Part shown: piece after piece, positions 26,046 through 35,278 of the stretch
Layout: each line of letters opens with the position of its first letter
Position numbering within the stretch: the stretch's first letter is position 1
Origin: Phycisphaerae bacterium
Lineage (GTDB): Bacteria > Planctomycetota > Phycisphaerae > Phycisphaerales > UBA1924
Direction of reading: 5' to 3'
DNA length: 64,000 nucleotides
NCBI GenBank assembly: GCA_030432255.1
Contig: JAUIHS010000009.1
Span: forward strand, 123,212-187,211
Program-made: the position numbers and the translations under genes
The notes under the pieces: model-generated
What the model saw: only the letters and a program-made list of their open reading frames with translations
What the model was told of the DNA's origin: nothing
Databases searched by the model: none

Positions 26046-26689
26046 TGGCGATCGGTGACCAGGGGCGCACCGGCTTTCGTCGCCGTGCCATGGCGATCAT
26101 GTATGACCGCATGATGCGCTCGTACGAGCGCTTCATGAATGAGCGCAAGGCCGCGCTGCTCGCTGACGTCCGAGGCCGGGTCGTGGAGATCGGTGTGGGT
26201 ACCGGTGCGAATCTGAAGCACCTCGATCGCCCGGACGTCGAGTGGGTCGGCGTCGAACCCAGTGTCCCGATGCGGATCCGCGCCGAGGCGGAACGCGTTC
26301 GAATCGGTATCAGCGGAAGGGTGGTCAACGGGACCGCGGAAGCAACCGGTCTGGAGGACGGAATCGCGGACACGGTCCTGTGCACCCTCGTGCTCTGCTC
26401 AGTCGATGATGTCGAGGCCGCGATCCGCGAGATGCATCGCCTTCTTCGACCCGGCGGTCAGATGATCTTCATCGAGCATGTGGCCGCGGCACCGGGCACC
26501 TGGTTGCGGCGGTTCCAGGATGCCGCTTCGCCCTTCTGGCGCTGGTTTGCCGACGGTTGCCGATGCAACGCCCCCACGCTCGAGCACCTCGAAGGTGCGG
26601 GGTTCGCAGCCATGGAACTGGAGCACTTCCGCGCTCCCGCCGGGCTCTGTGCGCCGCACGTGCAGGGCGTGGCAATCAAGCCGAATTGA
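26045..26689 (+). CDS. class I SAM-dependent methyltransferase
   Basis: A 214-residue cytosolic methyltransferase. The SAM-binding motif is VVEIGVGTGANLKHL (residues about 45-60), followed by VEPSVPM and NGTAEATGLEDG; post-motif LLRPGGQMIFIEH is present. The C-terminal WRWFADGCRCN resembles METTL7/UbiE-like lipid or thiol methyltransferases. The start overlaps the M20 stop (TGATG), so translation is coupled. The substrate cannot be told from sequence. Confidence 0.85.
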   Translation: MAIGDQGRTGFRRRAMAIMYDRMMRSYERFMNERKAALLADVRGRVVEIGVGTGANLKHLDRPDVEWVGVEPSVPMRIRAEAERVRIGISGRVVNGTAEATGLEDGIADTVLCTLVLCSVDDVEAAIREMHRLLRPGGQMIFIEHVAAAPGTWLRRFQDAASPFWRWFADGCRCNAPTLEHLEGAGFAAMELEHFRAPAGLCAPHVQGVAIKPN

Positions 26690-26742
26690 CCGGAGGCCAG
26701 TCGGCTGACGTCCCGGACCTCCTCAGGTCGCTTGCCGCAGTC

Positions 26743-26812
26743 CATCACCCCCTGTTCCCTCGTCTCTTCTCCCTGTTCCCTGCCCTCTTGCTTCCCCGAC
26801 CCCATCTCCCGC
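26743..26812 (+). repeat. 7-base-period tract upstream of uvrC
   Basis: From 26750 the sequence splits into successive 7-base units: CCCTGTT, CCCTCGT, CTCTTCT, CCCTGTT, CCCTGCC, CTCTTGC, TTCCCCG, and so on. It lies in the 172-base gap between the methyltransferase and uvrC and is one of four such tracts in the window, each with a different unit. Confidence 0.65.
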
Positions 26813-26849
26813 CCCGATGAATGCACGCGACAGGCGTGTCCCGGGTTCA

Positions 26850-26855
26850 TAGAGT
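26850..26855 (+). promoter_or_regulatory. -10 box, leaderless start of uvrC
   Basis: TAGAGT ends seven bases before ATG 26862. No ribosome binding site is present. Confidence 0.45.
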
Positions 26856-26861
26856 GAGTGC

Positions 26862-28283
26862 ATGGCCGACGATCCAGATCATGTGATCCCCGATGAGGAC
26901 GGCTTTCTGCCGGCGACATCGCCACCTCCGTGGGGTACGGAGAGTCGCCGCGAGCGTCTGAATCGCCTCCTGGACAAGGCGCGTTCGCTTCCGGACGTCC
27001 CCGGTGTCTACCTGATGAAGGACCACAGGGGTGTCGTCCTCTACGTCGGCAAGGCGTCGAAGCTGCCCAACCGCGTCTCTTCTTACTTTGTCCCCTCGGC
27101 CGACCTCGGGCAGAAGAAGCAGCCGATGCTCGACCTCGTGCACGACTTCGACGTGCTCGAATGCAGCGCCGAGTGGGAGGCGCTGCTCACGGAAAACCGC
27201 CTGATCAAGGACATCCATCCGAAGTTCAACGAATCGCTCCGCGACGACAAGACGTTCCCTTACCTCGTCATCACGATGCGCGATGACTTCCCGGGCGTGT
27301 ATGTCACGCGCACGCCAAGCGATCCCGCATTCGCAGGCGCACGCGTCTTCGGCCCTTTCGCATCCGCCGGCGCCCTCCGCGAGGCGGTGCAGATGCTCCA
27401 GCGCGTGTTTCGGTTCAGGACCTGCGAACTGGAGATTCATGAGGACGATGACAGCAGACGATTCTTTCGACCCTGCATCCTTCACCCCATCGGCCAGTGC
27501 ACCGCACCCTGTGCCGCGAAGATCGGCAAGGACGCCTACCGCGAGGACATCCGTCGATTCGCGCGCTTCCTGGGTTCGCGACGCAGCGTGATGCTGCGCG
27601 AAATGGAAGCGGAGATGGAAGAGGCTTCGAAGGCGCTTGATTTCGAACAGGCCGCCATCCTGCGCGATCAGATCAAGGCCATTCGTAAGTTGGATGAGCG
27701 CTCGACACGTGCCGAAGGCTGGCAGCCCGAAACCGAGTCCTTCATCCTCGATCCCGCGAAGAGCCTGCGCAGCCTGCAACGAACGCTCGGACTCGACAAG
27801 CCCATCCGGTGCATCGACGGCATCGACATCGCACACCTCCAGGGCGGCGAAACCGTCGGTTCCAAGGTCTGCTTCGTCGACGGACGCCCCTTCAGAAACG
27901 AGTATCGGCGCTACCGCATCCGCACCGCGGCCAACGATGACTACGAATCGATCCGCGAGGTCATCCGGCGACGCTATCGCGAAGCCGGTGAAGGCAATGA
28001 ACTGTACCCCGATGTCATCCTCATCGATGGCGGGCTCGGCCAGTTGCACGCCGCGCTCCAGGTCTTCGACGAACTCGCCACGCACCCGCCCATGGTGATC
28101 AGCCTCGCCAAGAAGGAAGAACTCATCCACATCCAGGAACGCACCGACCCCGTCCGACTCGGCCGCGACAACCCCGGACTCCGGCTCTGCCAGGCCGTGC
28201 GCGATGAAGCACATCGCTTCGCGCAGCATTACCATCACATCCTCAGGCGGAAACGAGTGCTCGAGGAGGATCGACCCACATGA
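26862..28283 (+). CDS. uvrC: short UvrC, excinuclease subunit without C-terminal HhH domain
   Basis: A 473-residue nuclease subunit of the UvrABC nucleotide-excision repair system. A GIY-YIG domain comes first (about 45-125: VPGVYLMKDHRGVVLYVGKA). Then a UVR motif (MEEASKALDFEQAAILRDQI) and the RNase H-like 5'-incision domain, with its Asp-Asp-His set in CIDGIDIAHLQGG, VILIDGGLGQL and DEAHRF. The protein stops about 22 residues after that His. The tandem helix-hairpin-helix domain that normally extends UvrC to about 600 residues is missing. It also has an acidic N-terminal extension of about 40 residues. The stop overlaps the next gene by four bases (ATGA). Confidence 0.9.
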   Translation: MADDPDHVIPDEDGFLPATSPPPWGTESRRERLNRLLDKARSLPDVPGVYLMKDHRGVVLYVGKASKLPNRVSSYFVPSADLGQKKQPMLDLVHDFDVLECSAEWEALLTENRLIKDIHPKFNESLRDDKTFPYLVITMRDDFPGVYVTRTPSDPAFAGARVFGPFASAGALREAVQMLQRVFRFRTCELEIHEDDDSRRFFRPCILHPIGQCTAPCAAKIGKDAYREDIRRFARFLGSRRSVMLREMEAEMEEASKALDFEQAAILRDQIKAIRKLDERSTRAEGWQPETESFILDPAKSLRSLQRTLGLDKPIRCIDGIDIAHLQGGETVGSKVCFVDGRPFRNEYRRYRIRTAANDDYESIREVIRRRYREAGEGNELYPDVILIDGGLGQLHAALQVFDELATHPPMVISLAKKEELIHIQERTDPVRLGRDNPGLRLCQAVRDEAHRFAQHYHHILRRKRVLEEDRPT

Positions 28284-28690
28284 ACCTGCAACGCCTCAGC
28301 CTGCCGGTGAGTGCGCTCACCATGATCGCGGCGGTCGGCTGCTCGACGCCCGGCCGAAACGTCTCCTTCACCGTCTCACGCGCCGTTGACGGAACGCCGG
28401 TGCATGTCGCGCAGGTGCGTGCGGCCCCCGTCGGCACCTCTCCACTGCCTTTGCCCGTGAGTGCGGAGAACCTTGCGAAGGCAGGCGAAGCGCAGGGTGA
28501 CTCCTCGTACACGGATGAAAACGGCCGCGTCTCTTTGAGGCTCGGTGACTACCGATATCTCATCGAGGTATCGGACGCCCCTTTCGAGGCCGAGCACAAG
28601 CTGTCGACGTGGTACTGGAACGGCGCCACCGGGGAACTCGAGTCGGTCGGAGAGGCACGCCTCCTGCTCACGTTACAGCCCGGCCTGTGA
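28280..28690 (+). CDS. small putative lipoprotein
   Basis: A 136-residue protein that starts in the uvrC stop. The signal ends in a lipobox (MIAAVGCS), so it is probably lipid-anchored at the outer or inner membrane. The mature part has an immunoglobulin-like or carboxypeptidase-regulatory-like beta pattern (DENGRVSLRLGDYRYLIEV). No family is assigned. Coupling to a DNA repair gene looks incidental. Confidence 0.65.
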   Translation: MNLQRLSLPVSALTMIAAVGCSTPGRNVSFTVSRAVDGTPVHVAQVRAAPVGTSPLPLPVSAENLAKAGEAQGDSSYTDENGRVSLRLGDYRYLIEVSDAPFEAEHKLSTWYWNGATGELESVGEARLLLTLQPGL

Positions 28691-28736
28691 CGCCGCGGAT
28701 TCGCAGACTTCATCCAGCCCCGAGTTGGATTCTCCG

Positions 28737-30011
28737 ATGATGGTCGACAGCCCTCTGGTGGAGTCGCCCATGCTCAGAGTCCCGATCGTCCAGGCACGCC
28801 CGGGAATGAAGCTTGCCTTCCCTGTCTTTCGCCGCAATCAGCCGGATACGGTTCTGCTGCGCGCGGGCTTCGAGCTCGACCAGACATCCATCGACCGCAT
28901 GACCGACATGATGATCGGCGAGATCTGGATCCAGTATCCGCAGCTCGAATTCATCCAGCGCTACATCAGTCCCGCCATCACGCATGAACGCGTCACGCTC
29001 ATGAAGCTCATGGGCGAAACCATGCAGCGCATGCATCGGGAATCCGACCCCCACCTCTGCTATACGCAGTACAAGTGCGCCCTCCGGAGCCTGATCAAGA
29101 CGCTGAGGTTCGACCGCGCTGCATCAATCATGGTCACGTCGCTCCAGGAAGCGGAAGCGCCCATCCAGCGTCACAGCAGCGACGTCTGTTACCTCGCTGT
29201 CATGATGGGCCTCGCCATGGACGCCTACCTGGTCAACGAACGGCAGCGACTCAGTTCCGCGCGGGCCAAGGATGTGCAGAGCCTCGGACTTGCAGGCATG
29301 TTCCACGATGTCGGCATGCTGCACCTGCCACCGCCGGTCATGGAACGCTGGGAGCGCACCGCCGACGAGACCGATCCGGCGTGGCGCGAACACGTCAGGC
29401 TGGGGTACGAACTGGTTCGCAGGGACCTGCCCGCGCCGGCCAGCGTCGCGATCCTCCATCATCACCAGCGCTTTGACGGCAGTGGCTTCCCGGATGCCCA
29501 GGGAGAAGTCTCCGGAGGTGAGGGACTCAGCGGACATGCGATCCACGTCTTCGCGCGGATCATCGCGGCGGCCGACGCCTACGACCGCCTCCGCTTCCCC
29601 GCGAACGCGGATCCACAACCCGCGGTGAAGGCGCTCAACCGCCTCCAGTCCCCCGAGTTCGCCCATCGACTCGACCCCTACGTCCTCGAAGGCCTGCTCG
29701 TCGTCGTCCCCCCCTATCCGCCCGGCGCCATGGTTCGACTCAATTCCGGTGAACAGGCCGTCGTCGTCCAATGGCACCCCGATGAACCCTGCCGGCCGAC
29801 CGTGCAGGTCATCGAGGAAGACCTGATGCGGATCTCAAGCCGGGAACTCCCCGCGTACGACCTCAAGGCGAGGCCCGACCTCTGGATCACGCACATCGAC
29901 GATATCGACGTCGAGGCGGACAATTTCTACACGACCCGCGGCCGCCAATACGGCCTCGTCCCCGATGGACTTCCCCGCCACCCCACCTCAGATTCCGCAG
30001 ACGCCGCTTGA
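28737..30011 (+). CDS. HD-GYP domain protein
   Basis: About 424 residues from ATG 28737; ATG 28770, preceded by GGTGGAG, is equally possible and would remove 11 residues. An N-terminal segment of about 120 residues (VQARPGMKLAFPVF) resembles the DUF3391-like region found before HD-GYP domains. The HD domain follows with AGMFHDVGMLHLP, HVRLGYELV and ILHHHQRFDGSGFP. The last motif is the GYP region in the form SGFP. Such enzymes hydrolyse cyclic di-GMP to GMP using two or three metals. A C-terminal beta segment (GAMVRLNSGEQAVVVQW) follows. No receiver or membrane segment is present. Confidence 0.88.
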   Translation: MMVDSPLVESPMLRVPIVQARPGMKLAFPVFRRNQPDTVLLRAGFELDQTSIDRMTDMMIGEIWIQYPQLEFIQRYISPAITHERVTLMKLMGETMQRMHRESDPHLCYTQYKCALRSLIKTLRFDRAASIMVTSLQEAEAPIQRHSSDVCYLAVMMGLAMDAYLVNERQRLSSARAKDVQSLGLAGMFHDVGMLHLPPPVMERWERTADETDPAWREHVRLGYELVRRDLPAPASVAILHHHQRFDGSGFPDAQGEVSGGEGLSGHAIHVFARIIAAADAYDRLRFPANADPQPAVKALNRLQSPEFAHRLDPYVLEGLLVVVPPYPPGAMVRLNSGEQAVVVQWHPDEPCRPTVQVIEEDLMRISSRELPAYDLKARPDLWITHIDDIDVEADNFYTTRGRQYGLVPDGLPRHPTSDSADAA

Positions 30012-30104
30012 ACGGCGGAACTCGGCTCTCGTATGGTGATCTAACAGGAAGGCCGGGTCGAGGCGTTGGTGGACAGCCCGGCAGCCATCAGTGACGATGT
30101 GGAA

Positions 30105-31436
30105 ATGACCATGATCCGACTCAGACTCGCGGCCGTTCTGGTGTTGATCGGCGGATTACTCATCGCGCCCCCGGGCATAGCGCAATCTCAGGATGATCCC
30201 CCCGCAGATGCGGAGGGAACTGAGACCGATGCTGCCTCGAACTCGGCGTCCGCTGTTCAGGACCTGATCGATGCGGACGCGGAACGCACGCCCGTGCCAG
30301 GCGACGAAGTCCGCCTCTACTACACGGACGGCAGACGCCTTGAGGGCCGCCTGATCAGCCGCGATGACACCGGCATCGAAGTCGAGATCTCGCGCGTCAA
30401 GATTCGGATCCCGCTCAATCAGGTCTCAGCCGTCGTGCTTCAGCCGACAGCCGCGGATCGCTTCATCAGGCTCCGATCGCTGATCGAGGAAGACGACTTT
30501 GATCGTCGGGTGGGGCTCGCGGAGTGGGCGGCGGACCAGGGCCTGCTTGAGTCCGCGCTCGCTGAAGTCGAAGCCGTCCTCAAGGCTTCCCCGATGCACC
30601 CTCAGGGAGTCAAGGCGAGGTCGATGATCGAGAGCCTCATCCAGATCGAAGCCAATCGTGGCGAGGGCCGGGATGAGATCGTCGCCCAGGATGTCGCCAC
30701 ACCACCGTCGCGCCCATCGTTGAAGGACTTCCCGCTTCTTTCTCCCGATGAAGTGAACCTGATGAAGGTGTACGAAGTCGACCTGCGCCAGGACCGGCGC
30801 ATTCTGATCAAGCGGGACACGGTCGATCGGCTGCTGGCACGGTATGCGGACAATCCGCTGATTCCAACGTCCCGTGAAGGCAAGCGCCTCTTCCACCGGA
30901 AGGCGGCGGCGGAGATCCTGGACATCATGTTCAAGGTTCGCGCCCGCGAGTTGTATCGCGAGGTCACGATCGTGGATCAGCCCAGCAGCATGGCTTACTT
31001 CCGGGACAAGGTGCATGCGGGATGGCTCATCAACTCGTGTGCAACCACACGTTGCCACGGTGGAAGCGAGGCCGGCACGCTCATGCTCACAAATCGCCGC
31101 CCAACCGCGGAGCAGTCCGTCTACACGAACTTCCTGATCCTTGATCGCTTCCGCACCTCGGACGGGCGAGCCCTTATCAATTACGAGGATCCCGCCCTGT
31201 CGCCCCTCCTCCACTACGGCCTGCCGCGCGAGGACGCCTTCACGCCCCACCCGCGCGTTCGAGGCTGGTCTCCCACGTTCCGCAGCCGCGAGGCCCGCCC
31301 GTTCCGCCACACCAGCCAGTGGATCGAGATGATGTACCGGCCGCGTCCGGAGTACCCGATCAAGTACACCTCGCCCGGCGAGCGCAAGGCACTTGAGGAA
31401 GCTGCAAATCCGGAGGAACCGCCGGTCGAGAGGTGA
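30105..31436 (+). CDS. exported protein with possible CxxxxCH haem site
   Basis: About 443 residues with a signal peptide (RLRLAAVLVLIGGLLIAPPG). An SH3-like strand-rich segment near residue 75 (RLYYTDGRRLEGRLISRDD) is followed by a helical region of about 100 residues. Near residue 310 lies NSCATTRCHGGSEAG, a CxxxxCH motif; similar spacing occurs in some multihaem cytochromes, and planctomycete cytochromes often carry unusual spacings. The C-terminus is rich in histidine and arginine. I infer a periplasmic c-type haem protein, but the haem site is single and unproven. Start ATG 30105 or 30111; GTG 30066 would add 13 residues. Confidence 0.7.
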   Translation: MTMIRLRLAAVLVLIGGLLIAPPGIAQSQDDPPADAEGTETDAASNSASAVQDLIDADAERTPVPGDEVRLYYTDGRRLEGRLISRDDTGIEVEISRVKIRIPLNQVSAVVLQPTAADRFIRLRSLIEEDDFDRRVGLAEWAADQGLLESALAEVEAVLKASPMHPQGVKARSMIESLIQIEANRGEGRDEIVAQDVATPPSRPSLKDFPLLSPDEVNLMKVYEVDLRQDRRILIKRDTVDRLLARYADNPLIPTSREGKRLFHRKAAAEILDIMFKVRARELYREVTIVDQPSSMAYFRDKVHAGWLINSCATTRCHGGSEAGTLMLTNRRPTAEQSVYTNFLILDRFRTSDGRALINYEDPALSPLLHYGLPREDAFTPHPRVRGWSPTFRSREARPFRHTSQWIEMMYRPRPEYPIKYTSPGERKALEEAANPEEPPVER

Positions 31437-31580
31437 CGTATCCGTTCGGGACCTGTGCATATGTTCCGGGAGCCCTCCCGGGGTGGATCTGCTAGACTGC
31501 ACCGCTTCCGATTGCCTCCGAGCCCACACCGGCGTGGGACGATGTTCAATTCACCGACTGACCCATGGAGCCTCACCGGC

Positions 31581-32921
31581 ATGACTGCCCATCGACCCGT
31601 GAGACCCGTCCTGCTCACCCTTGCCATCGCCTGCGTTCTCCCCCTGTCGGCCTGCGAAAAGAGCACCGACCTCGGGGACGCCATCGACAATTCCGCAGCC
31701 GCGATGCTGACCCTCAACGGTGGTGGCCGGGCGCTGCCCGCCGCCAACGTGCGTGAGCAGCAATACGACAAGATCATCCGCGATCTCAAGGGCGCGATGT
31801 CGTCAGGCTCCGACACCGAGACCGGCGCGGCACAGTCCCTGCTCGCGCAGGCACTCGCCGGGCGGGCGTCCCTCGCGATGGAACACGTTTCCCGCGCCGA
31901 GCAGGAGGTCGTGCGCCTGACAACGCGCATCCACCGACTTGCAGGCGAGCGGGCAGAATTCCTCGCTGAAGCTGATGCCCTGCGCCTCTACGACCGTGCC
32001 CCCGCCGGCCAGCGCGAGACTCGCCGCGATGCCGACCTCGCGAACATCGACAGCCAGATCGAAGCCCGCACTGTCGAACGCGCCGCACTGCAGCGCGAAC
32101 TCACGGCCAACATCTCAGCGATGGAACTCCAGATCGAGGAAGCCGAAGAACTGCGGGCCCGCTCCGAAGAGCAGCGCCTGCAGGAGAACGAGATCCGGTC
32201 CGAAGCGATGGACCAGCGCCCCGTGCGCCGCGCCGAGCTCATCCGGCAGGCCGACGAGTATCGTCAGCGCGCCGATGCCTACGAGATGGCATCCAGTGAA
32301 GCCGAAGTGGAAGCCGATCGCTACATCCCGGAAGCCGATGCCCTCCGCATCCGTATCCAGCAGGCGGAATCGCAGATCGCTCAACTCACCGCCGCGCGGG
32401 AGCAGGTCGAAGAACGGGCAACGGCACTGAGCCAGCAGGCTCGCGCTCAGCAGTCGCTCGCTCGCGAACGCGCCGAGATGATCGCCGAGACTGTCGCTCG
32501 TATCGAGGAACTTCGCACCGCTGAACTCGACCCGGGATTCGAGTCCGCCACCTCCGATCTCCGCGACGCCGCATCCGCACTGCAGCGGGCAGGCCGATCC
32601 GCCGGCGGAAGCTCCGGCGTCAGTATCGCCGGCATGAAACTCAACGCCGCAGATGCCATGACACGCAAGGCCCAGTCGCTCAGTCGTGTCGCCGCCGCTT
32701 ACGAGGCCATCGCCGATGTCCCCGACACCAAGGCAGACGCTGCCGCCGCGAGGTCAGCCGCGACCGAGGCACGGACCGCAGCCATGGACGCGTGGCGCGA
32801 AGGGCGGGACGCCCTGCAGAACTCCAGGGCTCGCGGCGAACTCGCCGACCGCCTCGAACGCATCGCCCAGCGCATCCCGGCACCCCCGGCCGAGACCGCC
32901 ACGGAAGAGCCGAGCGAGTAA
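31581..32921 (+). CDS. coiled-coil lipoprotein
   Basis: A 446-residue protein from ATG 31581. The signal MTAHRPVRPVLLTLAIACVL leads to the lipobox LSAC. Residues about 60-330 are almost continuous helix of Ala, Glu, Arg and Gln with heptad spacing, expected to form a long coiled coil; the C-terminus is Ala/Pro-rich. No enzymatic motif is present. A TAGACT -10 box at 31493-31498 predicts a leader of about 75 bases, so the ATG at 31455 lies upstream of the transcript. It may be a structural envelope protein. Confidence 0.7.
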   Translation: MTAHRPVRPVLLTLAIACVLPLSACEKSTDLGDAIDNSAAAMLTLNGGGRALPAANVREQQYDKIIRDLKGAMSSGSDTETGAAQSLLAQALAGRASLAMEHVSRAEQEVVRLTTRIHRLAGERAEFLAEADALRLYDRAPAGQRETRRDADLANIDSQIEARTVERAALQRELTANISAMELQIEEAEELRARSEEQRLQENEIRSEAMDQRPVRRAELIRQADEYRQRADAYEMASSEAEVEADRYIPEADALRIRIQQAESQIAQLTAAREQVEERATALSQQARAQQSLARERAEMIAETVARIEELRTAELDPGFESATSDLRDAASALQRAGRSAGGSSGVSIAGMKLNAADAMTRKAQSLSRVAAAYEAIADVPDTKADAAAARSAATEARTAAMDAWREGRDALQNSRARGELADRLERIAQRIPAPPAETATEEPSE

Positions 32922-32936
32922 CTCGCGCTCGATCAT

Positions 32937-33935
32937 TCAGAGTCGAAACGATGTCACGCACGCCCCCGGTGCGCAGATGTCGTCCAGCGCACGGGATGTC
33001 GACTCACACACCTCAACCTGCAGGGCGCCGAGGTTGTCCGCCAGTTGCTCGCGCGTTCGCGGCCCGACAAGCACACTCGTCACGCCCGGCCTGCTGACCG
33101 CCCATCCGATCGCCAGTTGGGACGCGCTGCACTCCAGGTGTTCCGCGATCCCGACCACCGCTGATGCCGCTTCCAGCACAGACTCCGTTCGGCGGGATTG
33201 GCGCGGATGATCCAGGTTCAGGTCATATCGTCCCTTGGTCTCTCCCGGAGTCGCCGTGTACTTCCCCGTGAGCAGGCCGCCACCCAGGGGCGACCAGGCC
33301 GTGAAGGCCACACCTGCTTCAGAGCAGTACGGCAGCACATCGGACTCCGCCTGCCGATCAAGCAGGTTGAACGGTGCCTGCTCGCACACAAAGAGCGGTT
33401 GACCCGAGCCGAGCGCCGCCGCGCGTGCCGACTCGATCTGTTCAGGCGTGAAGTTTGACGAGCCGGCGCAACGGACCTTCCCCGCCCGCACGAGCGTCTC
33501 CAGCGCTTCCAGTGTCTCCTCGATCGGAGTCGTCGGGTCGGGCCGGTGCGCGAGGAAGATGTCGATGTGATCCAACCCCATGCGCCGCAATGAGTCCTCG
33601 CACGAACGAATGACGTTGGCGTGATGGTTCCCTCGATACCCCGGACGCTCCGCATCCCGCCCGACACCGAAGTGATACTTCGTCGTGACAACCACCGCGT
33701 CGCGGCAATTCCGCGTGCGGATCAACGCACCGAGCACCTCTTCACTCGTGCCCGCTCCGTAGATGTTGGCCGTATCGAGGCTGTTGCCGCCCGCTGCGAG
33801 GTACGCATCGAGAATGACACCCGACTCCTCTACCGTCGTCCGCGTTCCGAAGAGCATGCACCCGAGGGTGAGCGGCGCGAGGGTGATGTCGGTGCCCGGA
33901 ATCTCCCGATGCGATGTCAGCGACGTGACGCTCAC
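32937..33935 (-). CDS. aldo/keto reductase
   Basis: A 332-residue NADPH-dependent reductase with the TIM-barrel family pattern. The catalytic tetrad is in place: Asp and Tyr of LDTANIYGAG, Lys of VVTTKYHFG, and His of IDIFLAHRPDP. The cofactor end SVLVGPRTREQLADN is present. The start is GTG 33935, overlapping the stop of the upstream amidohydrolase gene (GTGA), so the three genes from 38676 to 32937 form one transcript. The substrate is unknown; sequence resembles the YajO/Tas-like group. Confidence 0.92.
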   Translation of the reverse strand: MSVTSLTSHREIPGTDITLAPLTLGCMLFGTRTTVEESGVILDAYLAAGGNSLDTANIYGAGTSEEVLGALIRTRNCRDAVVVTTKYHFGVGRDAERPGYRGNHHANVIRSCEDSLRRMGLDHIDIFLAHRPDPTTPIEETLEALETLVRAGKVRCAGSSNFTPEQIESARAAALGSGQPLFVCEQAPFNLLDRQAESDVLPYCSEAGVAFTAWSPLGGGLLTGKYTATPGETKGRYDLNLDHPRQSRRTESVLEAASAVVGIAEHLECSASQLAIGWAVSRPGVTSVLVGPRTREQLADNLGALQVEVCESTSRALDDICAPGACVTSFRL

Positions 33936-35278
33936 GGAATGAGGTCAAGCTGGCGATACTTCTCGCGATACTTCTCGTACAGCGCAGACTGCTTGTTCTT
34001 GAGGTCAATCGCGCGGCCATCGATGAACGCCATCTCCACCGACGTCGTGATCTCCAGCGGATTGCCGTCCGTGATGATCAGCGTCGCCGCCTTGCCCGCC
34101 TCCAGCGAACCGAGTTGGTCACCGACGCCGAGGAGTTCCGCCGCATTCAGCGTGATGCTCCGCATGGCCGCGTCCGGACTCAGGCCGTACGCCACGGCGG
34201 TCGCCGCGTGGTATGGCAGGTTGCGCTCGTGCGGCGTCTGGAAACTGCCGCCGGTGGTGCCCAGGCACCAGCGCACCCCTGCCTCTTCCAGCAGGGACGG
34301 CAGCCTGAACGCCTGGTCGTAGTCCGAATCGCGTCGGCTCGGCATGCGATGCGTGCCGGTCACGATGACGCCCACATCATGACGCCGGAGCAGATCGAGA
34401 AGTGCCCCGGCATCGCGCCCGCCGATGATCACAACGTCAAGCCCACGCCCCGACGCCCACGTCACGGCCGACTGGATCTGATCCTGTTCGTTCGCGCGAA
34501 CAAAGACGGGATCACGACCCTCGACCACCTCCCGCATGGATTCCAGTCGGACATCAACAGGCAGTGTGTCATCTGCATCGCGGGCTGCGAAGTACGCCGC
34601 AGCCTCATCAAACAGATCATCCACGGCCCGGATCGCCTCCCGGATACGTTCCATCTGGTCCGCTTCTGAACGGCGCATGCCGCGGAAGCGCGTGGGGCGG
34701 ACATTCGGCCAGTTGATCAGGAGTCCCGCTTCCGAGTCGATCGCCAGGTCTTCCCACGTCCAGCCATCCATGCGGATGACGGATGGACGGCCCGGGATCA
34801 CGCCACCGACCGGGAGTACACCCACCGTGAGAACGCCGTTGCTGCGTGTGACGGGGATGATCGTCGAGTCGGGATTCACGGACACCGCGGCCCGCACTTC
34901 AGGGGTCACCGAGCCTGTTTCCGCATAGTCGATCGTCGCGCGCACGGCCCCGATCTCCATGAGTCCCATGACGGTGTTGGCGCCGACAAGACCCGGGTAA
35001 ACGTGCCTGCCCTCGGCATCAACACGCATGGCATCGCGATCCGAAGGCGCATCGCCGGATCCCATGCCCGTAATGACGCCATCCTCGAAGCGCAGCCAGC
35101 CACGCTCGATGGACGCCGCCGAGATGGGATGGATGGCGGCGTTGTGGATGACAACCGGACGCTTCTGCGGAGCGGCCTTGATGCCGAGGTCCTGCGCCAT
35201 GGCCCGGGTGGCGCCGACGAGGGCGATGGCCGTCACAATCAGTGCAGTCAGTGCTCTTGTGTTCATCTCGAAGGTCAT
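33932..35278 (-). CDS. amidohydrolase-like protein without the HxH metal motif
   Basis: A 448-residue exported protein (signal TRALTALIVTAIALVGATRA). The overall layout is that of imidazolonepropionase-like amidohydrolases, with an N-terminal strand GRHVYPGLVGANTVMG and a C-terminal GDQLGSLEAGKAATLIITDG. In active relatives the first strand reads D-x-H-x-H; here it reads GANTVMG, so the first metal site is missing. This suggests a non-catalytic or chaperone-like paralogue. ATG 35278 overlaps the stop of the 1133-residue amidohydrolase gene, so the two are made together and may act as a complex. Confidence 0.85.
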   Translation of the reverse strand: MTFEMNTRALTALIVTAIALVGATRAMAQDLGIKAAPQKRPVVIHNAAIHPISAASIERGWLRFEDGVITGMGSGDAPSDRDAMRVDAEGRHVYPGLVGANTVMGLMEIGAVRATIDYAETGSVTPEVRAAVSVNPDSTIIPVTRSNGVLTVGVLPVGGVIPGRPSVIRMDGWTWEDLAIDSEAGLLINWPNVRPTRFRGMRRSEADQMERIREAIRAVDDLFDEAAAYFAARDADDTLPVDVRLESMREVVEGRDPVFVRANEQDQIQSAVTWASGRGLDVVIIGGRDAGALLDLLRRHDVGVIVTGTHRMPSRRDSDYDQAFRLPSLLEEAGVRWCLGTTGGSFQTPHERNLPYHAATAVAYGLSPDAAMRSITLNAAELLGVGDQLGSLEAGKAATLIITDGNPLEITTSVEMAFIDGRAIDLKNKQSALYEKYREKYRQLDLIP

